Shown one piece after another: positions 55,591 to 64,000 of a stretch of DNA of 64,000 nucleotides. The position numbers and the translations under genes are program-made. This stretch comes from Bacteroidales bacterium (GTDB lineage Bacteria; Bacteroidota; Bacteroidia; Bacteroidales; F082). Location: positions 29,285-93,284 of the forward strand of contig JAFXLL010000002.1 of assembly GCA_017531225.1 (NCBI GenBank). Direction: 5' to 3'. The notes under the pieces were generated by a model. The model was not told the origin of the DNA, did not search any database, and saw only the letters and a program-made list of their open reading frames with translations. The stretch's first letter is position 1, and each line of letters starts with the position of its first letter.

Positions 55591-56391
55591 ATGAGTTGGA
55601 TTCAAGCTTTATTGCTCGGCCTTCTTCAGGGCCTCACGGAATATCTTCCTGTCAGTAGTAGCGGACATTTGGCCATCGGCCAAGCCCTTTTCGGACTTGA
55701 CGACGGCTCGTCGAACCTTGCTTTCACCGTGTTGCTCCATGTGGCCACCGTGCTCAGCACCGTGGTGATCCTGTGGAGCGAAATCGTTTGGCTCTTCAAG
55801 GACCTCTTCAAATTCCAGTGGAATGAAGGCACAAAATACATAGTCAACATCTTAATCTCCATGATTCCTGTGGCTATCGTGGGTTTCCTCTTCAAGGATA
55901 AGGTCGAAGAGGTGTTCGGCTCAGGCTTGCTCATCGTGGGCATCATGCTACTCGTGACGGCCTCTTTGCTGACTTTCTCATACTTCGCTAAGCCTCGTCA
56001 AAAAGAAGAAATCTCGCCTCTGCACGCCTTCATCATCGGTATCGCTCAGGCTTGCGCCGTCATGCCGGGTTTGTCGCGTTCAGGCTCGACCATCGCCACG
56101 GGTTTGCTGCTTGGCAACAAGAAGGAAAAGTTGGCCCAGTTCTCCTTCCTGATGGTCATTCCGCCCATCTTGGGAGAGGCTTTGCTTGACGTCAAAGACA
56201 TGTTTGAAGTCGGCTTCAGCGAGGCTATGGGTGGTATCTCACCCGTGGCGGCCCTCGTTGGCTTCTTCGCTGCCTTCATCTCGGGTTGTTTCGCCTGCAA
56301 GTGGATGATCAACATCGTGAAGAAGGGTAAATTGATCTGGTTTGCCGTTTACTGTTTCATCGTCGGCGGCCTCGCCATCATCTTCTCCTGA
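55591..56391 (+). CDS. uppP: Undecaprenyl-diphosphatase
   Basis: 266 residues with about eight transmembrane segments. The two active-site motifs [16 protein letters not shown] and [14 protein letters not shown] are intact. It recycles undecaprenyl diphosphate to the monophosphate carrier used for peptidoglycan and other glycans and gives bacitracin tolerance. Its stop overlaps the truB start by one base (TGATG). A short TTTCAATTTTCAATTAT-type repeat precedes it. Confidence 0.95.
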   Translation: MSWIQALLLGLLQGLTEYLPVSSSGHLAIGQALFGLDDGSSNLAFTVLLHVATVLSTVVILWSEIVWLFKDLFKFQWNEGTKYIVNILISMIPVAIVGFLFKDKVEEVFGSGLLIVGIMLLVTASLLTFSYFAKPRQKEEISPLHAFIIGIAQACAVMPGLSRSGSTIATGLLLGNKKEKLAQFSFLMVIPPILGEALLDVKDMFEVGFSEAMGGISPVAALVGFFAAFISGCFACKWMINIVKKGKLIWFAVYCFIVGGLAIIFS

Positions 56392-57113
56392 TGTTTCCTG
56401 TTGAAGAAGGTTCGGTTTTTTTAATCGACAAGCCCTTGGACTGGACTTCGTTCGACACGGTGAACTTTATCCGTGCCTTGTTCAAGCGTTTTTATGGCAT
56501 TCGCAAACTCAAGGTGGGCCATGCGGGCACACTCGACCCCTTGGCTACCGGTCTGCTCATCATCTGCACAGGCCCAATGACCAAGCAAATAGAGGCTTAT
56601 CAAGCGCAAATCAAGACTTATACGGGTACCATGCTTTTAGGGCAGACTACCCCGACATTTGATCTTGAAAGCGAGCCTGACCAATTCTTCCCAACCGAAG
56701 GCATCACCGAGGCTCAGATTGATGCAGCCCGACAGAAGTTTATTGGCGACATCAAGCAGCATCCACCAAAGTATTCCGCCATCAAAATCAAGGGAAAACG
56801 AGCTTTTGACTATGCTCGTTCCGACGAGGAGATTGAACTCAAGGCCCGCGATATCCATATCGAGGATTTCAAGGTAAATATGGAGCGTTTTCCAGAATTG
56901 GACTTCGAGGTGGTGTGCAGCAAAGGCACCTACATCCGCAGTCTCGCCCATGATTTTGGCCGTGAACTTGGCAATGGCGCCTGTCTGAAATCCTTGCGAC
57001 GCATCCGTATTGGCGACTTCAAGGTAGAAGACGCCTGGCAGCTCGAAGACCTTAAAAATGAGATCATTGCGACGGGTGAAGAATATAAAAACTTGACAAA
57101 ACTTCGCGATTGA
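56391..57113 (+). CDS. truB: tRNA pseudouridine(55) synthase
   Basis: 240 residues. The catalytic Asp is D49 in GHAGTLDPLATGLL; KPLDWTSF and the KGTYIRSLAHDFG motif are also present. It makes the universal pseudouridine 55 in the T-loop. The promoter for queA lies inside its last codons. Confidence 0.95.
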   Translation: MFPVEEGSVFLIDKPLDWTSFDTVNFIRALFKRFYGIRKLKVGHAGTLDPLATGLLIICTGPMTKQIEAYQAQIKTYTGTMLLGQTTPTFDLESEPDQFFPTEGITEAQIDAARQKFIGDIKQHPPKYSAIKIKGKRAFDYARSDEEIELKARDIHIEDFKVNMERFPELDFEVVCSKGTYIRSLAHDFGRELGNGACLKSLRRIRIGDFKVEDAWQLEDLKNEIIATGEEYKNLTKLRD

Positions 57114-57123
57114 TGTATATTTG
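57093..57123 (+). promoter_or_regulatory. Promoter of queA
   Basis: TTG (57093-57095), a 20-base spacer and TATATTTG (57116-57123), 23 bases before the ATG at 57147. It starts within the truB 3' end. Confidence 0.65.
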
Positions 57124-57146
57124 CAGCGAAAAATAATACGATACAA

Positions 57147-58211
57147 ATGAAACTCTCTCAATTTAAATTCAACTTGCCTCAAGAGTTGATAGCTACCTAT
57201 CCGACCAAAAACCGTGACGAAGCCCGCCTGATGGTGTTGAACCGCAAGACTCAAACCATCGAACACCGTGTGTTCAAGGATTTGGTGGATTATGTCAAGG
57301 ATGGCGATGTCTTTGTGATCAACAACACCAAAGTGTTTCCTGCCCGTCTGTACGGCGAAAAGGAAAAGACCGGTGCCAAGATCGAGGTGCTGCTGCTCCG
57401 TGAGTTGAATCAGGAAAGCCGTTTGTGGGACGTGTTGGTGGACCCGGCACGTAAGATCCGTATTGGCAACAAGCTTTATTTCGGCGAGGGCGAGGAGTTG
57501 GTGGCTGAGGTCATCGACAACACCACCACCCGTGGCCGTACGCTGCGTTTCCTCTTTGACGGCACCTATGAAGAGTTCAAGCAGACCATCTTCTCGTTGG
57601 GTCATACCCCATTGCCAAAAGAGATTCTCGAACATCGTGAAAACCAGGAGGTTTTACCTGAAGACGCTGAAGACTTCCAGACCATTTATGCCAAGGTGGA
57701 AGGCGCCGTTTCTGCTCCTACCGCAGGCATGCACTTCAGCAAGATTTTGATGAAGCGACTGGAGCTTGTCGGGGCTTCGTTTGCCGAGCTTACCTTGCAT
57801 CCTGGCATGGGCAACTTCCGCGACATCGAGGTGGAAGACCTTACCAAGCACAAGTGCGACTCCGAAGAGATGTATGTGGATCAAGATTGCTGCGACATCG
57901 TGAACGAGGCTAATAAACGCCATAACAACGTGTTTGCCGTGGGTACCACTACCATGAAGGCGTTGGAGACCGCCCAGACCATCTCGGGTAAGATCAAGCC
58001 CTTCAGCGGCTGGACCAATAAGTTCATCTTCCCGCCTTATACCTTCTCAGTGGCTAACTGCATGATCACCAACTTCCACCTGCCCAAGTCACCTATGATG
58101 ATGGAGACCGCCGCTTTCGCCGGATATGATTTCCTGATGAAAGCCTATAAGGAAGCCGTTAACGAGAAGTATCGCTTTTTCACCTATGGTGACGCGATGC
58201 TGATAATCTGA
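57147..58211 (+). CDS. queA: S-adenosylmethionine:tRNA ribosyltransferase-isomerase QueA
   Basis: 354 residues. QueA adds the epoxycyclopentane-diol ring from SAM to preQ1-modified tRNA, the penultimate step to queuosine at wobble position 34. Typical stretches: [49 protein letters not shown] and [12 protein letters not shown]. It ends with [21 protein letters not shown], the family's C-terminal motif. Confidence 0.95.
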   Translation: MKLSQFKFNLPQELIATYPTKNRDEARLMVLNRKTQTIEHRVFKDLVDYVKDGDVFVINNTKVFPARLYGEKEKTGAKIEVLLLRELNQESRLWDVLVDPARKIRIGNKLYFGEGEELVAEVIDNTTTRGRTLRFLFDGTYEEFKQTIFSLGHTPLPKEILEHRENQEVLPEDAEDFQTIYAKVEGAVSAPTAGMHFSKILMKRLELVGASFAELTLHPGMGNFRDIEVEDLTKHKCDSEEMYVDQDCCDIVNEANKRHNNVFAVGTTTMKALETAQTISGKIKPFSGWTNKFIFPPYTFSVANCMITNFHLPKSPMMMETAAFAGYDFLMKAYKEAVNEKYRFFTYGDAMLII

Positions 58212-58277
58212 TATTATCATCGAAATAAATTAATTAGAAAAAAATAAGTATTTTCTTTTCATTTTAAAAAATATCGC

Positions 58278-58285
58278 TACTTTTG
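58278..58285 (+). promoter_or_regulatory. -7 box (TACTTTTG) for the DUF5618 gene
   Basis: TACTTTTG lies 19-25 bases before the candidate start codons, in an AT-rich gap after queA. Confidence 0.45.
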
Positions 58286-58303
58286 CGGTGTTTTTAAGAA
58301 TTA

Positions 58304-58699
58304 ATGTGTATGGAAAAGAAAAATCCTGTTGAAGAAGCAAGGCGTTATGTGGATAACGCCAAAAAATTATTAGTTGAGAATGGAGAACTTGACACAGAAA
58401 CCCATCTTTACGGTGATAGGAAATATGTGCGTATGGCAGGGGATACTTTGTGGAAAGGGGTATTGCATCTCCTTGATGCGGTGTTTCATGTGAGAAGCGA
58501 TCGCCGCACACGAGTGCATATCGAAGATTATCAAGAGGCTATTGGAAGACGTGACGGTAAATTAGCGAAACTTGTTCACACTGGTTATGACACCATGCAT
58601 CTTTATATGGGATACGATGGCGTTCTTGACAAGGACACCTGTGATGCGGGATTCCGTCTTGCTAATGATATCATCGATCGTTGTGCGAAACTAATCTAA
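58304..58699 (+). CDS. DUF5618-like helical protein
   Basis: 131 residues (or 129 from the second ATG at 58310, MEKKNPVEEARRY). All-helical, with KYVRMAGDTLWKGVLHLLDAV and YDTMHLYMGYDG, matching DUF5618 proteins I know from Bacteroidales. The shape resembles HEPN-like four-helix proteins, but no catalytic RxxxxH motif is evident. Its stop overlaps that of the convergent gene by three bases. Confidence 0.65.
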   Translation: MCMEKKNPVEEARRYVDNAKKLLVENGELDTETHLYGDRKYVRMAGDTLWKGVLHLLDAVFHVRSDRRTRVHIEDYQEAIGRRDGKLAKLVHTGYDTMHLYMGYDGVLDKDTCDAGFRLANDIIDRCAKLI

Positions 58700-60969
58700 T
58701 ATAAAAGCGTTCCAACATTGGCGGGATTCAAAGCCCATTCGTAGGTGTAAGCCTCGTCTGCTTCTTTGGGATTCTTAACCAAAGTGAGTCCTTGTGCCTC
58801 GCGTTTCAAGTCGAGCAGTTGTCCGACGCTCAGCTTTTCTTTCAGCCGTTTCAATAGCGCTTCCACAACGTTGCCGTTAAGGTCGCGTAGGGTATGTCCT
58901 GTGAAAGGCATCTCCAGCCAGTAGATCTCTTTGGCTGCCACATCCAATACGCCGAATACCAAGCCGTTAGCGAGGTTGGCCTCGCTGATGCGCACTATGT
59001 GCTGCACGCACGATGGGTCGTAGGCCACGCCGGTCTCGTTGGAGATGGTCATGGGATAGGCGGAGTTCATCCAGCCCACCATGAGGTTGGGCGACAGGTT
59101 GCCGTTGGTGTAGGCGTTGCAGGTGAAGGTGACGTAACGGGCGCCAGCTTGCTCCAGTTCGGGCAAGGAGAGCTCAATGTATTCGGCTGCTCCAACCCGG
59201 TCGGGGATGTGCTGGATGTCACCTGAGTGCTTGGCTCCTGGTGCCACCAGGCAATAATAGGCACATTCCTCCACGATGTCGCCTTGCAAGGCGATACGGC
59301 AGCTCAAATCCATGTCGAGATGCTGTGCAGGCAGGTCTTTGCCCCATTGCATGAACAGCCTCACTGAGTCGCCTTCCACGGGGAAGCGGGTGCCTTGCAG
59401 GGCACAGGCAGTGTCTTGTATCGTGCTGGTACGGTCGCCTACGCTGACAGGGATGTCGTACAGCTGCGGGTCGATATAGATGGTCTTATGTTCGGTAAAT
59501 TGTTGGGCAAAACGCTGACGCATAGCCATTGCGTACAGGTCTTTGACGGCCTTTGCCATGCCTTCTAGTTCATCGTCGCTGTAGAGCGTGAGCAGAGGGT
59601 TGGGCTCGATGGTGACGGTGCCGCCGGTGATGGGGTGAGCCGTGCGGGGGCAGCTTGGGTCGAAATACAGCTCGGCGTTGTTGCCCAAGCTGAGGATGAG
59701 CCGTGCGGGAAGCTTGTCGAGCACGGTCTCAAAAGCCTTCAGTGTGTCGTCCTTGCCAAAGCGCAGCATGGTGGCAAACAGGCAGCGGGCAAACAGTCCG
59801 GGGCGTTCGCAGAGCATCTTCAGCGTCGTGGCTTTGTCGTTGGCTCTTTGGGCACGGTCGAGCTTGCCCATCCAGGTCTCGTAGTTTTGCTTGTAGAACA
59901 CGTCGAGGATCTCGGCAAGATGCTCAAAGCCCTTTCTGCGTGAGTATTCACCGAGACGCAGGGCGTGGATCATCCTGACCCACATGCCGCGTTTGGGATT
60001 CATGTTCTCGGCGGCCTGCTGAGCGGTCATCGCCACGGCGTTGAGCCAAGTGGCGGCCATGCGGCACTCCAAACGGTTGTATTTCAGCTTCAGCTCATTG
60101 CGTTTTTGCTCCGCCGCTTCCTCGCTCTCGTCCATCGGAATCCATGGGTGGGTGTTGTTTTTACGCTCTCGCTCAATCAAATACTTCGGCTCGATGATCT
60201 TCACCAATCCCGTCTTTTCATACCAGAAATACCTCAAAATATCTGTTGGAGTCTTTAAAAATCTAAGCCCCAATTCCACCTCTCCGTTCTCACCTCTCAC
60301 CTTCCCCTTTTGAATCACCACCATCACAGTCTCCTTCATGGTGATCTCCACGTCTTCGGGTACCTCAAATTCGTCGAGCAACAGCTCCAGAGAGTCTAAC
60401 TGAGTGGCATCCAACGGAGTAGGGGAGGCCAACAAGCTGTGAAACACCTGCTTCATATCCTCCAGCGTAAACAGCCTCAACTCCTTGAGTTTGCTGCCTT
60501 GACCGTGATACACGAAGTTGGCGGTCATGAAAGGCGTGCCGCAGTAGGGACAACCGTTGTAACGCTCTAAAGGGAAGGTGCCTTCAGGGATGAAATGTCC
60601 GCAAGGCAGCTTGGTGCCTTTGATGCCGGCTGCCTCGCCGCCAAAAAGATTGGCTAAAAAGGTGATCAGGTGATCCATTCGGGTCTCGCCCGTAGGGGTG
60701 TCCCAGCCTTTCACTAAAGGAGCCCAATTCAAATTCACCCCTAAGGCCTCGTTGATGATCGAAGTGATCTCGGCCAAGGTCTGGATGGATACGGTACTCA
60801 GGGCGTGGAGCAGCTCCTCGCTCAGGCAATAGCCGTTTTCTTTCAGCCTTGCGGTGAAGGCCATCAACGGCACGGTGGGTTCGTAAATGGTAGGGATTTC
60901 GGCCTTCTCCACAGGGAGATACATGGCCTGATAGCGCAATGCTACTTTGCGAAGGTTTAGGTCATTCAT
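58696..60969 (-). CDS. MXAN_6230/SCO0854-like protein with RING-type zinc site and TerD-like end
   Basis: 757 residues, no signal peptide, mainly helical. A zinc-binding segment is at about 122-146 (CGHFIPEG, then CPYCGTPF). The C-terminal region (about 525-650) has FMQWGKDLPAQHLDMDLSCRIA, HSGDIQHIP, AAEYIELSLPEL and a tail AYTYEWALNPANVGTLLY. It recalls TerD-fold calcium-binding proteins and the large RING/TerD proteins named after Myxococcus MXAN_6230 and Streptomyces SCO0854. The role of that family is unknown; a stress or conflict-related role is only inferred from TerD. No other ter genes are nearby. Confidence 0.5.
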   Translation of the reverse strand: MNDLNLRKVALRYQAMYLPVEKAEIPTIYEPTVPLMAFTARLKENGYCLSEELLHALSTVSIQTLAEITSIINEALGVNLNWAPLVKGWDTPTGETRMDHLITFLANLFGGEAAGIKGTKLPCGHFIPEGTFPLERYNGCPYCGTPFMTANFVYHGQGSKLKELRLFTLEDMKQVFHSLLASPTPLDATQLDSLELLLDEFEVPEDVEITMKETVMVVIQKGKVRGENGEVELGLRFLKTPTDILRYFWYEKTGLVKIIEPKYLIERERKNNTHPWIPMDESEEAAEQKRNELKLKYNRLECRMAATWLNAVAMTAQQAAENMNPKRGMWVRMIHALRLGEYSRRKGFEHLAEILDVFYKQNYETWMGKLDRAQRANDKATTLKMLCERPGLFARCLFATMLRFGKDDTLKAFETVLDKLPARLILSLGNNAELYFDPSCPRTAHPITGGTVTIEPNPLLTLYSDDELEGMAKAVKDLYAMAMRQRFAQQFTEHKTIYIDPQLYDIPVSVGDRTSTIQDTACALQGTRFPVEGDSVRLFMQWGKDLPAQHLDMDLSCRIALQGDIVEECAYYCLVAPGAKHSGDIQHIPDRVGAAEYIELSLPELEQAGARYVTFTCNAYTNGNLSPNLMVGWMNSAYPMTISNETGVAYDPSCVQHIVRISEANLANGLVFGVLDVAAKEIYWLEMPFTGHTLRDLNGNVVEALLKRLKEKLSVGQLLDLKREAQGLTLVKNPKEADEAYTYEWALNPANVGTLLY

Positions 60970-61087
60970 GTTATTAAAATAATAAGGTAATTGCGATGCT
61001 GAAACAACCTAAATTGGTAATAAAAGAAGTAAGCCTCGCTTGGACCTTTATTAAATGCAAAGATAATCAAAGTTTCGTAAAAATCAC

Positions 61088-61095
61088 TATTTTTG
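61088..61095 (+). promoter_or_regulatory. -7 box (TATTTTTG) for glyS
   Basis: TATTTTTG lies 29 bases before the ATG at 61125, which supports that start over an upstream in-frame ATG at 60996. Confidence 0.5.
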
Positions 61096-61124
61096 CATCA
61101 AATTTTATCAAAACTATCCTTACT

Positions 61125-62639
61125 ATGAATCAAGAAGATTTCTTTAAGAAAATAACCGCTCATGCCAAGGAATACGGTTTCATTTTCCCTTCGAGCGAGA
61201 TTTATGACGGTCTTTCAGCCGTTTACGACTATGGCCAGAATGGCGTTGAACTGAAGAAGAACATCCGCGAATACTGGTGGAAGGCCATGGTGCAGATGCA
61301 CGAGAATATCGTCGGCATCGACGCTGCCATCTTCATGCACCCCACTACCTGGAAGGCCTCGGGTCACGTGGACGCTTTCAACGATCCTTTGATTGACAAC
61401 CGCGACAGCAAGAAACGTTATCGTGCCGATGTGTTGGTTGAGGATTACATGGCCAAAATCGAAGAGAAGATTAACAAGGAAGTGGAAAAAGCCCGCAAGC
61501 GCTTTGGCGACGCCTTCAACGAGGAACAGTTTGTGACCACCAACCCACGTGTGCTTGAACACAAGGCCAAGATTGAAGAAATCAGCCACCGCCTGTATGG
61601 TGCTATGGAGGCTAATGACCTCGATGCCATCAAGCAGCTCATCCTCGACCTGGAAATCGTCTGCCCCATCAGCGGCACCCGCAACTGGACTGATGTGCGT
61701 CAGTTCAATCTGATGTTCGCCACCAAGATGGGGTCCGTGGCCGACGGCTCCGACACCATCTACCTGCGTCCTGAGACGGCACAGGGCATCTTCGTCAACT
61801 ACCTCAACGTGCAAAAGACTGGCCGCATGAAGATCCCGTTTGGCATTGCCCAGACCGGTAAGGCCTTCCGCAATGAGATTGTGGCGCGTCAGTTCATCTT
61901 CCGTATGCGCGAGTTCGAGCAGATGGAGATGCAGTTCTTCGTGCGCCCTGGCACGGAACTCGAATGGTTCCAACACTGGAAGCAGGAACGCCTCGCTTGG
62001 CATCTCTCTTTAGGTCTGCCCGCCGAGAAATACCGCTTCCACGACCACGAGAAGCTGGCCCACTACGCCAACGCCGCCACCGACATCGAGTTCGACTTCC
62101 CCTTCGGCTTCAAGGAGCTGGAAGGCATCCACAGCCGCACCGACTTCGACCTCAGCCGTCACAGCGAGTTCAGCGGCAAGAAACTCCAGTATTTCGACTC
62201 CGAGCTTAACGAGAGCTACACGCCCTACGTCATCGAGACCTCCATCGGTGTCGACCGCACTTTCCTGGCCGTCTTCAGCCATGCCCTGAAGGACGAGACC
62301 CTTCCCGACGGTAGTGTCCGCACGGTCCTCAGCCTGCCCGCCATGCTGGCTCCCTACAAGGCCGCTGTGCTGCCTTTGGTCAAGAAGGACGGACTGCCCG
62401 AGAAAGCCCGCGAGATTATGGACATGCTCAAACCCCACTACATGCTCCAGTACGACGAGAAGGACGCCATCGGTCGCCGTTATCGCCGCCAGGATGCCAT
62501 CGGCACCCCCTTCTGCATCACCGTGGACAACGACACCCTCAACGACAACAGTGTCACTGTCCGCAACCGCGACACCATGCAGCAGGAGCGCATCCCCATC
62601 GACAACCTCACTGCTTTCCTCCACAACAATCTCCATTGA
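61125..62639 (+). CDS. glyS: Glycine--tRNA ligase (dimeric, class II)
   Basis: 504 residues from MNQEDFFKKITAHAKEYG. Class II motifs are visible: motif 1/2 region RPETAQGIFVNYLNV with GIAQTGKAFRNEI, FRMREFEQMEMQFF, and motif 3 ETSIGVDRTFLAVF. It is of the alpha2 (eukaryote/archaea-like) type usual in Bacteroidota, not the alpha2beta2 type. Codon use is strongly biased to C-ending codons, consistent with high expression. Confidence 0.95.
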   Translation: MNQEDFFKKITAHAKEYGFIFPSSEIYDGLSAVYDYGQNGVELKKNIREYWWKAMVQMHENIVGIDAAIFMHPTTWKASGHVDAFNDPLIDNRDSKKRYRADVLVEDYMAKIEEKINKEVEKARKRFGDAFNEEQFVTTNPRVLEHKAKIEEISHRLYGAMEANDLDAIKQLILDLEIVCPISGTRNWTDVRQFNLMFATKMGSVADGSDTIYLRPETAQGIFVNYLNVQKTGRMKIPFGIAQTGKAFRNEIVARQFIFRMREFEQMEMQFFVRPGTELEWFQHWKQERLAWHLSLGLPAEKYRFHDHEKLAHYANAATDIEFDFPFGFKELEGIHSRTDFDLSRHSEFSGKKLQYFDSELNESYTPYVIETSIGVDRTFLAVFSHALKDETLPDGSVRTVLSLPAMLAPYKAAVLPLVKKDGLPEKAREIMDMLKPHYMLQYDEKDAIGRRYRRQDAIGTPFCITVDNDTLNDNSVTVRNRDTMQQERIPIDNLTAFLHNNLH

Positions 62640-62651
62640 TTCACGACACTC

Positions 62652-62710
62652 AGGGGTGGCGACTTACCGTGACCGTCTCACGCTTAGTCCCCACCCCTTT
62701 CTTTTAATGT
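62652..62710 (+). terminator. Structured terminator after glyS
   Basis: AGGGGTGG (62652-62659) pairs with CCACCCCT (62691-62698), with an inner CGTGA/TCACG hairpin, followed by TTCTTTT. Confidence 0.6.
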
Positions 62711-62748
62711 AACCTCCAATAATCACTTGCATGTAATGTTATTTTTTA

Positions 62749-62805
62749 AACACGAATTATCATTAATTGTCATGAATTTATGGTCATTACACGGCAATTC
62801 GTGTT
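62749..62805. repeat. Palindromic AACACGAATT element
   Basis: 10-bp perfect arms AACACGAATT (62749-62758) and AATTCGTGTT (62796-62805) enclose internally repetitive ATTATCATTAATTGTCATG-like sequence. The surrounding gap 62711-62885 is AT-rich and has no gene. Confidence 0.6.
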
Positions 62806-62885
62806 AAACAAATCACGAAAGCTCCTTTCAAAGGACAATTTAATGAAATCACCTTAACCCACTGAACAATGTAATCACAAGTCCT

Positions 62886-63776
62886 ATGCAAAAGCCCCTC
62901 ACCCGTTATCTCATCATCTTCACCCTGGCCCAGCTCCCCATGCTGGCCATCGCCGCTTTCTTTCCCTATCTTGTCGGCAGCCCCAACACCAGCCCCTCGC
63001 TGCGTATCCTTCTCCGCACGCTGCTCGACTTCCTCCCCAGCCTCATCCTCACGCTGTTCCTTTGGTACGACATAGCCCGTGTCGGGAAGGTCTCTCCCCT
63101 GGGTCTCCTGCTCACGTTCACCAACAGTCTTGCCGGTCTGCTCATGTACCGCTACCGCCAGCCATTGCTTCGAAAATATTACCCCATCGTCATCATATAC
63201 CCCTTCTTATTATGCCTATTCGTCTATTTCTTCCCGGCCTATACGACATTCCTCTCCCGCGCCTACCAATTGCTGACACTTTTCTTCGTCATCGCCGACT
63301 GCCTTGCGCTCCACCTCTCCTTCAACAATATCACACGATGGATGATGTTCCTGATTTTCATCACCTGCATCACCTCGCCCAGCTTTGCTATCCTTGCCGT
63401 CCTGCTTCTCTACCGCTACTCCCTGTCCGCCCAGCCCGGCACGTACTACACTCCCCTCCTCACCTACCTTCTTCCCATCGCCATCTTCTCCCTGACCCGT
63501 AAAATCTGCACCTATCTCCCTTTACACATCCTCCTGCTAGGTCTCCCCGCCTCGGTCTTTGTCCCCACTGCCATTTCTTTCATCCTCTTCATCCTCATCG
63601 TCGTCCTGCTCTATCGCGACGCCCCCAAAACAGGTCTTCCGCGTTTCTGGCTCTGTGCCTCGGCCATCGGCTCTGCCTCCATCTCAGCCTTGTGCTGCCT
63701 TTTCGCACGCCAGGACCGTGAGGAGAAACTCCCCGCCACCGAAAATATGAATTCAAACTCAATACAACAGCAATAA
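62886..63776 (+). CDS. Hypothetical polytopic membrane protein
   Basis: 296 residues with about eight to nine hydrophobic segments and short, mostly basic loops. No recognised family. Codons are strongly C-rich. The stop overlaps the next start (TAATG), so it is coupled to the M16 peptidase gene. It lies 175 bases after the glyS terminator with no obvious -7 box. Confidence 0.6.
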   Translation: MQKPLTRYLIIFTLAQLPMLAIAAFFPYLVGSPNTSPSLRILLRTLLDFLPSLILTLFLWYDIARVGKVSPLGLLLTFTNSLAGLLMYRYRQPLLRKYYPIVIIYPFLLCLFVYFFPAYTTFLSRAYQLLTLFFVIADCLALHLSFNNITRWMMFLIFITCITSPSFAILAVLLLYRYSLSAQPGTYYTPLLTYLLPIAIFSLTRKICTYLPLHILLLGLPASVFVPTAISFILFILIVVLLYRDAPKTGLPRFWLCASAIGSASISALCCLFARQDREEKLPATENMNSNSIQQQ

Positions 63777-64000
63777 TGAAAAGATTGATCCTATTCAGCA
63801 TGGCGCTGTTTGCCATGCTCGCCCTCTCGGCTCAGGCCAAACTGCCCATCCAGACCTTCCACCTCGACAATGGACTGAAAGTCATCCTTTGCGAGGAACA
63901 CAGCCAGCCCAAAATCTACGGCTGCGTGGTGGTCCATGCAGGCAGCAAGAACGAGAACCCCAATGCCACGGGTGTGGCTCACTATTTCGAACATATCATG
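63776..64000 (+). CDS. M16 (insulinase/pitrilysin) family peptidase, N-terminal part (cut by window edge)
   Basis: 75 codons are visible: signal peptide (LFAMLALSAQA), then FHLDNGLKVILCEEH, HAGSKNENPNATGVAHYFEHIM. The inverted zinc motif HYFEH (HxxEH) identifies the M16 family. It is probably a secreted or periplasmic zinc protease; the rest lies beyond the window. Confidence 0.88.
   Translation, partial: MKRLILFSMALFAMLALSAQAKLPIQTFHLDNGLKVILCEEHSQPKIYGCVVVHAGSKNENPNATGVAHYFEHIM

Overview
The window looks like a chromosomal segment of a member of the phylum Bacteroidota, order Bacteroidales, probably not Bacteroides itself. The reasons are: promoters of the TAnnTTTG (-7) type in front of many transcription units; lineage-typical gene strings (DUF4175-ybeY-mnmG; dut-TPR-DUF4292-EnvC-like; ftsX-DUF3098-uppP-truB-queA); S46 and M49-like peptidases; and at least two proteins ending in a type IX secretion (T9SS) sorting domain. 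The species cannot be named from sequence alone. No plasmid, phage or integrase gene is seen.

Layout. 1-5.2 kb: the start of an anaerobic ribonucleotide reductase gene (cut by the left edge), rnr, tRNA-Thr(CGT) and tRNA-Cys(GCA) with promoters and terminators, and a lipoprotein plus polytopic membrane protein pair. 5.3-16.7 kb: a mostly co-directional housekeeping block (DUF4175, ybeY, mnmG, a methyltransferase, an NtrY-like histidine kinase, a flippase). mnmG is bracketed by two 16-bp parS-like sites. 16.66-19.3 kb: an AT-richer accessory patch between the flippase and dut. It holds two copies of a ~130-bp leader-like repeat, a secreted-protein gene split by an in-frame stop, a decayed deleted copy of the same unit, and an AAA/DUF4143 ATPase with repeats upstream. 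19.3-23.4 kb: dut, TPR protein, DUF4292 lipoprotein, EnvC-like protein, and a 44-residue lipoprotein. 23.4-28.2 kb: a TPR-transmembrane-HTH-like protein followed by secreted proteins (DUF3244-like, S74 chaperone-like, GH16-like glycosidase, T9SS cargo).

28.2-34.9 kb: a YfcC-type transporter carrying an in-frame palindromic element, an M49-like metallopeptidase, a pentapeptide-repeat membrane protein and a DPP7-like S46 peptidase. 34.9-43.2 kb: a tightly overlapping CotH-like/T9SS protein, an acyltransferase-3 and two tandem LTA-synthase-like phosphotransferases. The acyltransferase and both phosphotransferases end in a similar C-terminal module, which suggests a glycan-decorating apparatus. 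43.2-46.7 kb: a U32 peptidase and an MsbA-like ABC exporter. 46.7-48.4 kb: a second DUF4143 ATPase with a palindromic promoter and four 23-bp-phased repeats upstream. 48.4-54.3 kb: a leftward unit of acyl-CoA carboxylase beta, xylE, xylB and xylA. 54.4-58.2 kb: ftsX, DUF3098, uppP, truB, queA. 58.3-64 kb: a DUF5618 gene, a RING/TerD-like protein, glyS, a membrane protein and the start of an M16 peptidase cut by the right edge.

The most notable items are the duplicated leader/secreted-protein unit, the parS-like pair around mnmG, the CotH/acyltransferase/LtaS-like cluster with its shared C-terminal module, the phased repeats before both DUF4143 ATPases, and small palindromic elements lying in frame inside coding genes. 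Functional statements rest on motif recognition only; no database search was possible.
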